In this document: positions 55,688 to 63,523 of the stretch, piece by piece
Numbering within the stretch: position 1 is the first letter of the stretch
Layout of the letters: each line of letters starts with the position of its first letter
Source of the DNA: Brevibacterium antiquum CNRZ 918
GTDB lineage: Bacteria; Actinomycetota; Actinomycetes; Actinomycetales; Brevibacteriaceae
Length of the DNA: 64,000 bases
NCBI RefSeq assembly: GCF_900169145.1
Contig: NZ_FXZD01000002.1
Span: 124,001-188,000 of the forward strand
Direction: 5' to 3'
The notes under the pieces: generated by a model
Seen by the model: only the letters and a program-made list of their open reading frames with translations
What the model was told of the DNA's origin: nothing
The model's database searches: none
Translations under genes and position numbers: made by a program

Positions 55688-55716
55688 TGTTAATTACCGA
55701 TGACTCCGATTAGAAT
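55688..55716 (+). promoter_or_regulatory. Possible promoter of the DUF222-HNH gene
   Basis: TAGAAT (55711-55716) could be a -10 box and TGTTAA (55688-55693) a weak -35 box with 17 bases between. They lie in a notably A/T-rich stretch (about 55628-55720) that contrasts with the rest of the window. The 270-base spacer holds no gene. Confidence 0.35.
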
Positions 55717-55759
55717 TGAGGTAGGCACTCACAGCGACGTGAAGATCAGGTGACCACCA

Positions 55760-57751
55760 GTGAAGTTCCCCTCCGATTCCGACAGCACCGATTCCGAACC
55801 TGCTCGTGACTCCACTGGAACCTCTCATCCCTACGGGACTACTTCGGGCGCCGAGACTGGACCGAGTTCTGATGCTGGGGGAACAGCGCGCGGACCGGCA
55901 CATTGCTCTCGTCGCCTCCGCATCGACGCGGATTCTCCCTTCGCCGATGCAGCACAAATATTTGCCGCGAGCGATCAGGCGCAGCTATCGGCGCTGGACG
56001 TCTCTGCCGAACTCTTCCTCAATGAAACCGTTGAGAATCTGCGCCTCTACAATCCCCACCCCGGGCAGCCATATGCTCACGCGACAATCGCCGAAACCGC
56101 CCGCAGGTTCCAGCGTGGCCGCCGTTCGTCCACAGCTGCGAAGCTCAAGAAGGGGAAGAAGCAACTCCCGCCCTTTCCGCGATTCAGGTTGGACCAGACC
56201 TTCTACGGATGGGTTCACGAACTCTCCCAGGCCGAAGACATCGCGGAGTTCACAACAGTTCTGGGCACGACGACCGCACGAGCATATGCTCAGATAACCT
56301 CGGCGATGATTCTCGTGCATGGGTTGCCCAAATTCTTTGCGCGCTGCCTCGCCGGTGAGTTCACGATCGAACACGTCCATGCCACTGCTCATGCCTGCCG
56401 GGATGTGAAGTTCGAGAACCTTCCTCTCATCGATGACTACCTTGCAGATCGTCGCGCAGACATCACGATTGAAACCTTCAAGAAGTCTTTGGGCATGAAG
56501 ATCGCTGTCGTCGAACCTCTCGAAGAACGTGTGGAAGAGGCGAGCAACCGTCGACGCGTCGACATCACGACAACCGCCGATGGAACAGCCTTCCTCACCT
56601 TGGCTGGACCAGCTCCCGAACTGCAGGCCTGCTATCTGCGGATTGCGGCATTCGCACGAGCGATGCGTTCTGGGAACATCGCAGCATTCAGTGACCAGCT
56701 GGAGCCGGGCACCACGATTGACGATGACCGTGGAATTGATGCCCTCATGTTCGACATTTTCACGCGAACCATTCCGCAGCTCAGCATTCAGGTCACCTCG
56801 ACCGATACGACGACGGGGGAGACGTCAACATGCGACATTCCGCTGGATGTGCCCGCTGAGCGGCCGCTGACCCCGGCTTCGGTCATCAATGCTGTCAGCG
56901 AAGGTATCACCGAGGCTTCCGCCGACAACGCCGGCGGATGCGGCTCGGAAGCCGACGGAGAGGTAAGCAGAGCGGAAGTCGTTCTCACGATGCCCACTCA
57001 TGAGCAGTGGCTGGACTCGCAGGCCAAGATGATCACAACGGTCCCCTTTCTCACACTGGCTGGCTCCGCCGAACTTCCTGGAACGTTCTCCGATGGCTCT
57101 CCGATCCCAGCAGATACGGCGCGACGAGTCGCCAAGCATTCGAAGTCTTGGACACGGATTCTCACAGATCCGGCAAGCGGCACACCTGTCGACGCCAAGG
57201 CTACGACCTACCAGATACCCGCGAATGTCCGTCACACCTTGATTGCGAAATGGCAGGCATGCACGATTCCCGGCTGCACGCGCAGGGCAGAGAGTGCAGA
57301 GATCGACCACATCGTGCCCTTCGACCACGATCATCCGGCAGACGGTGGGCTAAGTCGATTCGGCAATCTCCACCCGCTGTGCAAACTGCACCATCAGGCA
57401 AAGACAGATCGCAAGTACTCAGTTCGGATGAACCGCTCAGGATTCCTGCAGTACGTCTTCCGACACGGAATGAGCGCCGAGGTGGCGGCCGGGGACCATC
57501 CGATAAACGCCGCCCACGCGAAAATGTTCGATGAGATGCAGCGGCAGGCTGGGCCCACATCGGATCCACCGAAAACGAAAACCCGGACAGCGGGCCAGCC
57601 GTGGCACGGAGACAAGCGACTATCGAAGGAATGTCCGGGGCCAGTCGCTGCCAATGGTCAGGCCGGGTGGGTGAAGAACACGTCAATGCTCAACGATCGC
57701 GCGAACGACAACGAATGGATCTGGGACTCCGGTGGCCCACCGCCTTTCTGA
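55760..57751 (+). CDS. DUF222 and HNH endonuclease domain protein
   Basis: A 663-residue protein. The DUF222 region spans about 70-420, and the HNH nuclease domain about 510-550, with CTIPGCTRRAESAEIDHIVP, then FDHDHPADGGLSRFGNLHPL and CKLHHQAKT; the four cysteines needed for zinc are partly visible. This 13E12-like family is widespread and often multicopy in Actinobacteria, of unknown function. GTG at 55760 gives MKFPSDSDSTD. The upstream DNA is A/T-rich, and third positions look less GC-rich than in its neighbours. Confidence 0.9.
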   Translation: MKFPSDSDSTDSEPARDSTGTSHPYGTTSGAETGPSSDAGGTARGPAHCSRRLRIDADSPFADAAQIFAASDQAQLSALDVSAELFLNETVENLRLYNPHPGQPYAHATIAETARRFQRGRRSSTAAKLKKGKKQLPPFPRFRLDQTFYGWVHELSQAEDIAEFTTVLGTTTARAYAQITSAMILVHGLPKFFARCLAGEFTIEHVHATAHACRDVKFENLPLIDDYLADRRADITIETFKKSLGMKIAVVEPLEERVEEASNRRRVDITTTADGTAFLTLAGPAPELQACYLRIAAFARAMRSGNIAAFSDQLEPGTTIDDDRGIDALMFDIFTRTIPQLSIQVTSTDTTTGETSTCDIPLDVPAERPLTPASVINAVSEGITEASADNAGGCGSEADGEVSRAEVVLTMPTHEQWLDSQAKMITTVPFLTLAGSAELPGTFSDGSPIPADTARRVAKHSKSWTRILTDPASGTPVDAKATTYQIPANVRHTLIAKWQACTIPGCTRRAESAEIDHIVPFDHDHPADGGLSRFGNLHPLCKLHHQAKTDRKYSVRMNRSGFLQYVFRHGMSAEVAAGDHPINAAHAKMFDEMQRQAGPTSDPPKTKTRTAGQPWHGDKRLSKECPGPVAANGQAGWVKNTSMLNDRANDNEWIWDSGGPPPF

Positions 57752-57770
57752 GCATCCGATCCCAGCAGAA

Positions 57771-57811
57771 AGCCGCCGGTGTTGGGTGCACATGCACCAC
57801 CACCGGCGGCT
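57771..57811 (+). terminator. Terminator after the DUF222-HNH gene
   Basis: An 11-bp stem AGCCGCCGGTG / CACCGGCGGCT with an inner GGTGCA/TGCACC stem, 19 bases after the stop codon. The last two bases overlap the first unit of a tandem repeat. Confidence 0.8.
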
Positions 57812-57872
57812 GGGACTGATCTGCTGGACTGATCTGCTGGACTGAGGGTCTGGACTGATCTGCTGGGACTGA
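57810..57872. repeat. Five tandem copies of a 13-14 bp unit
   Basis: CTGGGACTGATCTG (57810), CTGGACTGATCTG (57824), CTGGACTGAGGGT (57837), CTGGACTGATCTG (57850), CTGGGACTGA (57863, partial). The array fills most of the space between the DUF222-HNH terminator and the stop of the permease on the other strand. Confidence 0.9.
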
Positions 57873-57895
57873 ATCGTCTGTTCAGTCGGGCAGCG

Positions 57896-59377
57896 TCAGT
57901 CTTCGGTCTCTTTGATCACTCTACGCACGTCGTCTGGAGTCTTTGCCTCGCCCTTGTTGATCGCCTCCACGATCTTCTCGTGCTGATCCTCCGTGACGAC
58001 TGGAACTTCCTCACCATTGCAGTCGACGATCTTCCCGTCCTTGACGGTGTCGCCCTCGGCAAGCAGCGCTTCATGGTTGATGAGTCGCTCGAGCTCGTCC
58101 CTGCGAATGACTCGACCGGTGCCTGCGACAAACACCGAGCGATCGGTGCGGTCCTTGCCCCCCGCGCCGATGTGGTTGAAGACCAGGTTGAGCAGTACGG
58201 CCATGAGCGTGGCCGAAGAGATCCCCGAGTGAAGGATGATGCCGACCCACGACGGGAAGGAGTTGTAGAAGTCGGGCTCGACAACCGGGATGATGCCGAA
58301 CGCCAGGGAGACTGCGACGATGATCATGTTGAGGTTGCCCTCGTACTCCACCTTGGACAGGGTGCGGATGCCCGAAGCGGCCACGGTGCCGAACAAGACG
58401 ATCCCCGCCCCGCCGAGCACAGGGGAGGGAACCGCGGCGACGACTCCGCCCATGACCGGGAGCAGACCGAGGACGACGAGGATGACACCGCCGGCAGTGA
58501 CGACGAAACGGGACTTCACCCCGGTGATGGCGACGAGTCCGACGTTCTGAGCGAAGGCCGACTGGGTGAAGGAGTTGAAGATCGGCGACACTGCCGATGA
58601 CAGCATGTCCGCACGCAGGCCGGAGGCTATCCGCTTGGAATCCACCTTGGTCTTCACGATTTCACCCACCGCGATGATGTCCGCGGTGGTCTCTGCAAAG
58701 GTGACGCTGATGACGATGAACATCGAGACGATCGCCGCTGCTGAGAAGGTCGGCATGCCGAAGGCGAAAGGCTCCGGGAACGCGAAGATGCCTCTGTCGA
58801 GGACCTGGGAGAAGTCGGCCCAGCCGAAGATCGCGCAGACGATCGTCCCGATGACGATCGCCAAGAGGATCGAGAGACGGGAAACCATCGCCACGGGAAT
58901 TCGGCTGAGCACAAGGACGATCGCGAGGGTGCCGACAGCGATGAGGATGTTGCGAGCGCTGCCGTAATCGGGCGCCTCGGAGTTTCCGCCCATTGCCCAA
59001 CCGGCGGCCACCGGCATGAGTGACAGGCCGATCGTCGTGATGACGGTGCCTGTGACGACCGGTGGGAAGAACTTCACAATGAGCGCGAAACCTGGTGCGA
59101 CGATGAGACCGATCACCGAGGCGACAAGGACTGCGCCGAAGACCTCCGGAAGCCCGTCACCTCCAGCGAGGATTGACGTCATGGTGGCGACACCGGCGAA
59201 GGACACGCCTTGGACGAGGGGCAGCTGTGAGCCGAAGAACGGAACGCCGAATGACTGCAGAATGGTGGCCAGGCCGCCTATGAACAGGCAGGAGGCAATG
59301 AGCACACTGATTCCGCCACCGTCGAGTCCGGCGGCCTTGCCGATGATAAGGGGGACGGCGATGATGCCGCCGTACAT
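57896..59377 (-). CDS. Purine/xanthine permease (NCS2 family), 5' end interrupted by an in-frame TAG
   Basis: The open frame from MYGGIIAVPLIIG has 493 residues and about 13 helices, with SQLPLVQGVSFAGVA and the NCS2 motif FAETTADIIAVGEIVKTKVD. It imports purine bases or xanthine/uric acid by proton symport. The conserved N-terminus (PEDERLPVGTSFAYGLQHVL) continues upstream in the same frame with no start codon, up to a TAG at 59462-59464. Nine codons further up is ATG 59491, with GGAGAG before it. The full gene would be 57896-59491. It may be a pseudogene or make a shortened protein missing part of helix 1. Confidence 0.85.
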   Translation of the reverse strand: MYGGIIAVPLIIGKAAGLDGGGISVLIASCLFIGGLATILQSFGVPFFGSQLPLVQGVSFAGVATMTSILAGGDGLPEVFGAVLVASVIGLIVAPGFALIVKFFPPVVTGTVITTIGLSLMPVAAGWAMGGNSEAPDYGSARNILIAVGTLAIVLVLSRIPVAMVSRLSILLAIVIGTIVCAIFGWADFSQVLDRGIFAFPEPFAFGMPTFSAAAIVSMFIVISVTFAETTADIIAVGEIVKTKVDSKRIASGLRADMLSSAVSPIFNSFTQSAFAQNVGLVAITGVKSRFVVTAGGVILVVLGLLPVMGGVVAAVPSPVLGGAGIVLFGTVAASGIRTLSKVEYEGNLNMIIVAVSLAFGIIPVVEPDFYNSFPSWVGIILHSGISSATLMAVLLNLVFNHIGAGGKDRTDRSVFVAGTGRVIRRDELERLINHEALLAEGDTVKDGKIVDCNGEEVPVVTEDQHEKIVEAINKGEAKTPDDVRRVIKETED

Positions 59378-59491
59378 GGTCAGTACGTGCTGAAGACCGT
59401 ATGCGAATGATGTGCCGACCGGAAGTCTCTCATCCTCCGGACGAGTCGTTTCCGCTCGATTCTATCTGGGCGCCTGATTTGATGCCGACAT

Positions 59492-59941
59492 CTATCTCTC
59501 CGTTGAGTTATTCCCTGAGTGACAGCCTCGGGGCCCTCGCCCGGATGGGCGATGTGGGTGGTCGACTGAATGTGAGGGATCGGTTTCAATACTTCCAGGA
59601 TGCGAAAGTATATTTCCTTATCGCAAAATGCTAGGCGAAAGATTAAACGATGGCAACTTCATTTCGTGATCTCTCACACATGTTAGAGTTCAGTCTTGCC
59701 GGTGGATGCCTCGGGGGACAAATGAGTACCACCTAGGGTGCGTCACCTGAGAAGTAAGCGGTATGGCTCGGTATCGCCATGAGTGCAGGAGTCACTCGTG
59801 GGCCGCGACCCGTACACCCACACCGGACGGCGGAGCAGCAGACGCCGAGAAACCTGAGCTGGCGGCGATTCGCCCCAGTCGTGTCGCCGCACAACGGTTG
59901 AACTGATGATTCGACTGGTTCAGCACTGAAAGGCGGCAGAT
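59492..59941. other. Divergent spacer between purine permease and 8-oxoguanine deaminase
   Basis: A 450-base region with both divergent promoters and no convincing gene. An A/T-rich stretch lies at about 59595-59665. I looked for a purine-type riboswitch and could not define one. Joint control of the two purine genes from here is plausible but not shown. Confidence 0.45.
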
Positions 59942-61372
59942 ATGACCACAGGAATCGAACCCCCAGCAATCAGCAACCCATCCGGCTCCACGATGTGGCT
60001 GCGCAATCCCATGGCCGTCCACCTCGGGCGTGACATCGATCCGACTCAGGCCGCGGGTGGAATCGTCGTGGACAAGCAGTCCGGGACGATCGTCGAACTA
60101 GTTCCCACAGGTGGTGAGCCCTCCGGAGGAGCGCAGTCCGTCGCCGAGGTGGTCGATGCGAGTGCGCACGTCATCACTCCGGGGCTCATCAACACCCACC
60201 ATCACTTCTACCAGACCCTGACTCGGGCCTGGGCTCCCGTGGCCGACCTGCCCCTGTTCGGGTGGCTGACCAATCTCTACCCCGTGTGGGCCCGACTGAC
60301 ACCGAAGGCCCTCGAATTGGCCACGACTGTGGCCATGGCCGAACTGCTGGAATCCGGGTGCACGACAGCAGCCGATCACCACTACCTGTTCCCGACCGGC
60401 ATGGACGATGCGATCGACATCCAGGTCGAAGTGACCAGAAAGCTCGGCCTGCGCGCCATGCTCACCCGCGGATCCATGTCCCTGGGAGAAAGGGACGGCG
60501 GACTGCCGCCGCAGCAGACTGTGCAGGATGCTGACGTGATCCTTGCCGATTCCCGTCGGCTCGTGGAGGCCTATCACGAACGAGGCGCCGGGGCGCAGGT
60601 CCAGATCGGCTTCGCCCCGTGCTCACCCTTCTCCGTGACCACCGAACTCATGCGCGAGAGCGCGATCCTCGCCGAGGAGCTCGATGTTCGACTCCACACA
60701 CACCTTGCGGAGACCCTCGACGAGGAGGAGTTCTGTCGGGAACGGTTCGGGCTGCGCACCGTCGACTACCTCGAGTCGGTGGGCTGGCTGACTGATCGAT
60801 CCTGGTTGGCCCACGGTGTGCACTTCGACGATGAGGAGATCACCCGCCTCGGCGAGGCTGGTGCCTCCGTGGCACACTGCCCGACCTCGAACATGCGATT
60901 GGCCTCGGGCATCGCTCGGGCCGTTGAACTCGAGGACGCGGGGGTCAATGTGGGGCTCGGCGTCGACGGTTCGGCGTCGAACGATGCCTCGAACCTCATC
61001 CGCGAAGTTCGTCAAGCCCTCTACATCCAGCGTCTGCGCTACGGATCGGAAGACGTCACCTGCGCTCGTGTCCTCGACTGGGCCACCCGCGGTTCCGCGG
61101 CGGCACTGGGCCGCGATGACATCGGAGGTATTGAGGTCGGCAAGCAGGCGGATCTGGCGATGTTCCGCCTCGACGGCCTCGCCTTCTCCGGTTCACACGA
61201 TCCGATTCCTGCACTCGTCCTCTGCGGAGCCGAAAAGGCCGATCGGGTCATGGTCGCCGGTCAATGGCGCGTGCTCGACGGCAATGCCATCGGCTCCGAC
61301 AATCTGCCCCTGGACAAGGAAGCTCTCATCGCGGACCATCAGGAGGAGGCCCGCAAGCTCGTGGCCGGCTGA
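59942..61372 (+). CDS. 8-oxoguanine deaminase (amidohydrolase family)
   Basis: A 476-residue metal-dependent deaminase that converts 8-oxoguanine to uric acid. The metal site starts with TPGLINTHHHFYQTLTRAWA near residues 78-97, continues with HTHLAETLDEEEF and HGVHFDDEEI, and ends with GVDGSASNDASNL, whose Asp activates water. This HHHF plus SNDASNL pattern is typical of the 8-oxoguanine group rather than guanine deaminase. It is divergent from the NCS2 permease, giving a small purine uptake and degradation module. Confidence 0.9.
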   Translation: MTTGIEPPAISNPSGSTMWLRNPMAVHLGRDIDPTQAAGGIVVDKQSGTIVELVPTGGEPSGGAQSVAEVVDASAHVITPGLINTHHHFYQTLTRAWAPVADLPLFGWLTNLYPVWARLTPKALELATTVAMAELLESGCTTAADHHYLFPTGMDDAIDIQVEVTRKLGLRAMLTRGSMSLGERDGGLPPQQTVQDADVILADSRRLVEAYHERGAGAQVQIGFAPCSPFSVTTELMRESAILAEELDVRLHTHLAETLDEEEFCRERFGLRTVDYLESVGWLTDRSWLAHGVHFDDEEITRLGEAGASVAHCPTSNMRLASGIARAVELEDAGVNVGLGVDGSASNDASNLIREVRQALYIQRLRYGSEDVTCARVLDWATRGSAAALGRDDIGGIEVGKQADLAMFRLDGLAFSGSHDPIPALVLCGAEKADRVMVAGQWRVLDGNAIGSDNLPLDKEALIADHQEEARKLVAG

Positions 61373-61381
61373 GCCCAGCCC

Positions 61382-61429
61382 CAGCTGCACTCAGCCCCAG
61401 CTGCACTCGACCTCAGCTGCACTCGACCT
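61382..61429. repeat. Three tandem 16-bp repeats
   Basis: CAGCTGCACTCAGCCC, CAGCTGCACTCGACCT, CAGCTGCACTCGACCT, then a partial CAGCCC. The array starts ten bases after the deaminase stop and ends ten bases before the stop of the convergent membrane protein. Confidence 0.88.
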
Positions 61430-61439
61430 CAGCCCATCC

Positions 61440-61925
61440 TCAGTTCTCGGGTTTCTGGAACACCTCGCGCATGTGGTCGCTGGTGAGGAAGTCGCCGACG
61501 CCGATCATGATGAGGCTGAAGATGATCTGCTCGGTGATCATCCAGATCGGGTAGAGGCCGGGAATTGCGGCGATGACGAGAGTGATCACGGGAAAGATCT
61601 GGGCGAAGAGGCGCAGCCGCTGGTAGCCCCAGTAGTAACCCTTCGTCGAGCGCCAGAAGAAGTAGAACAGCGTCGCGGTCATGCCGAGGACGACGACGGT
61701 GCGCATCCAGACAGCGAACGGCACGGGTTGGCCCGCCTGTGCGATGACGATCGCGACGACGACGGCGCCGAACCCGAGGATCAGTTCGACGATGAGCAGC
61801 CACGTGATCCACGCGAAAGCGCGTTTCGTCTTCGGGTGAGTAAGTCCCTCGGCGGGGACGAGGAGCCCCGCCTTGCTGCCACCCGCGATGCGGTCGATCT
61901 TTGCGAACAGATCCTCGAAGGCCAT
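61440..61925 (-). CDS. Four-helix membrane protein, function unknown
   Basis: A 161-residue integral membrane protein. A soluble N-terminus of about 38 residues (FAKIDRIAGGSKAGLLVPAE, with HPKTKRA) is followed by four helices, with TLFYFFWRSTKGYYWGYQRL in the loop after helix 2. I do not recognise a characterised family. It is monocistronic and convergent with the deaminase gene. Confidence 0.75.
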   Translation of the reverse strand: MAFEDLFAKIDRIAGGSKAGLLVPAEGLTHPKTKRAFAWITWLLIVELILGFGAVVVAIVIAQAGQPVPFAVWMRTVVVLGMTATLFYFFWRSTKGYYWGYQRLRLFAQIFPVITLVIAAIPGLYPIWMITEQIIFSLIMIGVGDFLTSDHMREVFQKPEN

Positions 61926-62070
61926 GACTTCAGGCTAGCTTCCGAGTACGCCGAGAACCCGAGAAATCGGGGTATTTGATCATGTGAGAGCAAACATCAA
62001 CCAAAAGTTGGGAACAGAGTTCAATCCTCTGGGTCAGGATCTGAGGGCCGAAACTTGATGAAGTGTAAGC

Positions 62071-62520
62071 ATGAAGAAGATATTCAACGCGGCATTCGCA
62101 TACATGATCATCGGCGTCCTCGCGGGTCTGTTCTACCGGGAGTTCACCAAGGCCAACGACTTCCCAGAGGGAGACTTCACCCAGCTGGGTGTCGTCCACA
62201 CCCACCTGCTGACGCTCGGCTTCATCGTCCTCCTCCTCGTCCTCGTCCTCGACAAGGTCTTCGCCCTCTCCGGCACGAAGCTCTTCTCCTGGTTCTTCTG
62301 GACCTACAACGTGGGCATCGTCCTCACCGCCGGCATGATGGTCTGGCACGGAATGCTGACCGTCCTCGGCCAGGAGTCCAGCGCCATGATCGCCGGCATC
62401 GCCGGACTCGGCCACATCGCGCTGTCGGTCGGCATGGTTCTGCTCTTCCTGTCACTGCGGAAGGCGATCGTCGCCGGCAAGGCCGTAGCCGAGCCCTCGG
62501 CTCGGTCGGTCACAGACTGA
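62071..62520 (+). CDS. DUF2871 family membrane protein
   Basis: A 149-residue membrane protein with four helices: MKKIFNAAFAYMIIGVLAGL, FYREFTK, then VVHTHLLTLGFIVLLLVLVL and two more. The HTHLLTLGF pattern and the overall length fit DUF2871. Conserved histidines in helices recall haem-copper-type or related membrane proteins, but no function is known. It stands alone; a weak ribosome site precedes the ATG. Confidence 0.87.
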   Translation: MKKIFNAAFAYMIIGVLAGLFYREFTKANDFPEGDFTQLGVVHTHLLTLGFIVLLLVLVLDKVFALSGTKLFSWFFWTYNVGIVLTAGMMVWHGMLTVLGQESSAMIAGIAGLGHIALSVGMVLLFLSLRKAIVAGKAVAEPSARSVTD

Positions 62521-62674
62521 CCATCGCCACACAGATCACCGCCGCCGAGGTGGTGCCGGGGCCCGTACGCAACGACGTCATCGTCGAGTATGGGCCCCGA
62601 TTCGTGCGCGTCGGGCAAACGCGGTGAGTACTCGAATTGCGCAGCGTGCACCGGAGTGGGCGAGAATCGTTGAC

Positions 62675-63418
62675 ATGAGTGAACTGAGAATTCTTGTCAT
62701 CGAGCACGAAGCCGGTGCGGGCCTGGAGAGATTCGGCAACTGGCTGACCGAGGCCGGCGCCGAGACGGTCGTCCTGCGGCCCTACCTCGGCGACGAGATT
62801 CCCAACGAGCTCGACGACTACGCGGCTCTGCTCGTCCTCGGCGGTTCGGCCGGACCATTCGACGATGCGGACAACCCGTGGCTGCCCCAGGTCAGGAACC
62901 TGCTGCAGCGATCGGTGGCGGGGGAGTTCCCCAGCTTCAACATCTGCCTCGGTGGGGAGCTGCTGGCCGCGGCCACCTCGGCGAAGATCGTCCGCCGGGA
63001 TCGCCCACAGATCGGGATCTACGATCTGCACACCACCTCGGCGGGGGAGGCCGATCCGGTGTTCGCAGCGCTGGCAGACTTCTCGTCACTCGTGGGCGAG
63101 GCGATCCCGGCGGTCCTCTTCCACCAGGAGGAGATGGAGCTGCCCGACGGTGGCGAACTCCTGCTGACCGGGTCCGATGCCCCGGTCCAGGGCTACCGTG
63201 TCGGCGAATTCGCATGGGGCACCCAGTTCCACCCTGAAACGGACGAGGCCGAGATCGAACAGTGGCTGGAATCGGACCCGCTCCAGCTGCCTGCCGGCAA
63301 GACCACTGAGTCGATCAAGGCTGAAGTCGCCGAGGCGGATGCTCAGCTGATCCGGATCAATCGAGCACTCGCCCACAGCTTCGTCCATTATCTGCTGGAA
63401 CGTCAGAGAGCCGATTAG
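62675..63418 (+). CDS. Class I glutamine amidotransferase-like protein
   Basis: A 247-residue protein of the GATase1 (GuaA-N/GMPS-like) fold. The nucleophile elbow is FNICLGGELLAAA near residue 90, and the His-Glu pair is in GTQFHPETDEAEIEQW near 186-188. Without a synthetase partner it may act on gamma-glutamyl substrates. ATG at 62675 begins MSELRILVIEHEAGAGLE; a GTG at 62624 in frame would add 17 residues. Neither has a strong ribosome site. Confidence 0.88.
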   Translation: MSELRILVIEHEAGAGLERFGNWLTEAGAETVVLRPYLGDEIPNELDDYAALLVLGGSAGPFDDADNPWLPQVRNLLQRSVAGEFPSFNICLGGELLAAATSAKIVRRDRPQIGIYDLHTTSAGEADPVFAALADFSSLVGEAIPAVLFHQEEMELPDGGELLLTGSDAPVQGYRVGEFAWGTQFHPETDEAEIEQWLESDPLQLPAGKTTESIKAEVAEADAQLIRINRALAHSFVHYLLERQRAD

Positions 63419-63523
63419 AAACCTGAATATCGGCTGACAAGCACCTCTGCAGTTGCTAGGTTGTTGTCAGGCGCCGGTGCCGGACCGATCCTCCGGACGA
63501 ATCGCTATCAAGCGCCCGTGAGA

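Noticed and set aside
59492..59941. A purine or xanthine riboswitch between permease and deaminase
   Set aside because: The context would fit, but I could not define a conserved core or a convincing fold by eye on either strand.
63419..63517. A glycine riboswitch upstream of the AGCS transporter
   Set aside because: Only a 7-bp CTGACAA/TTGTCAG stem is visible; the conserved glycine aptamer bases were not found.
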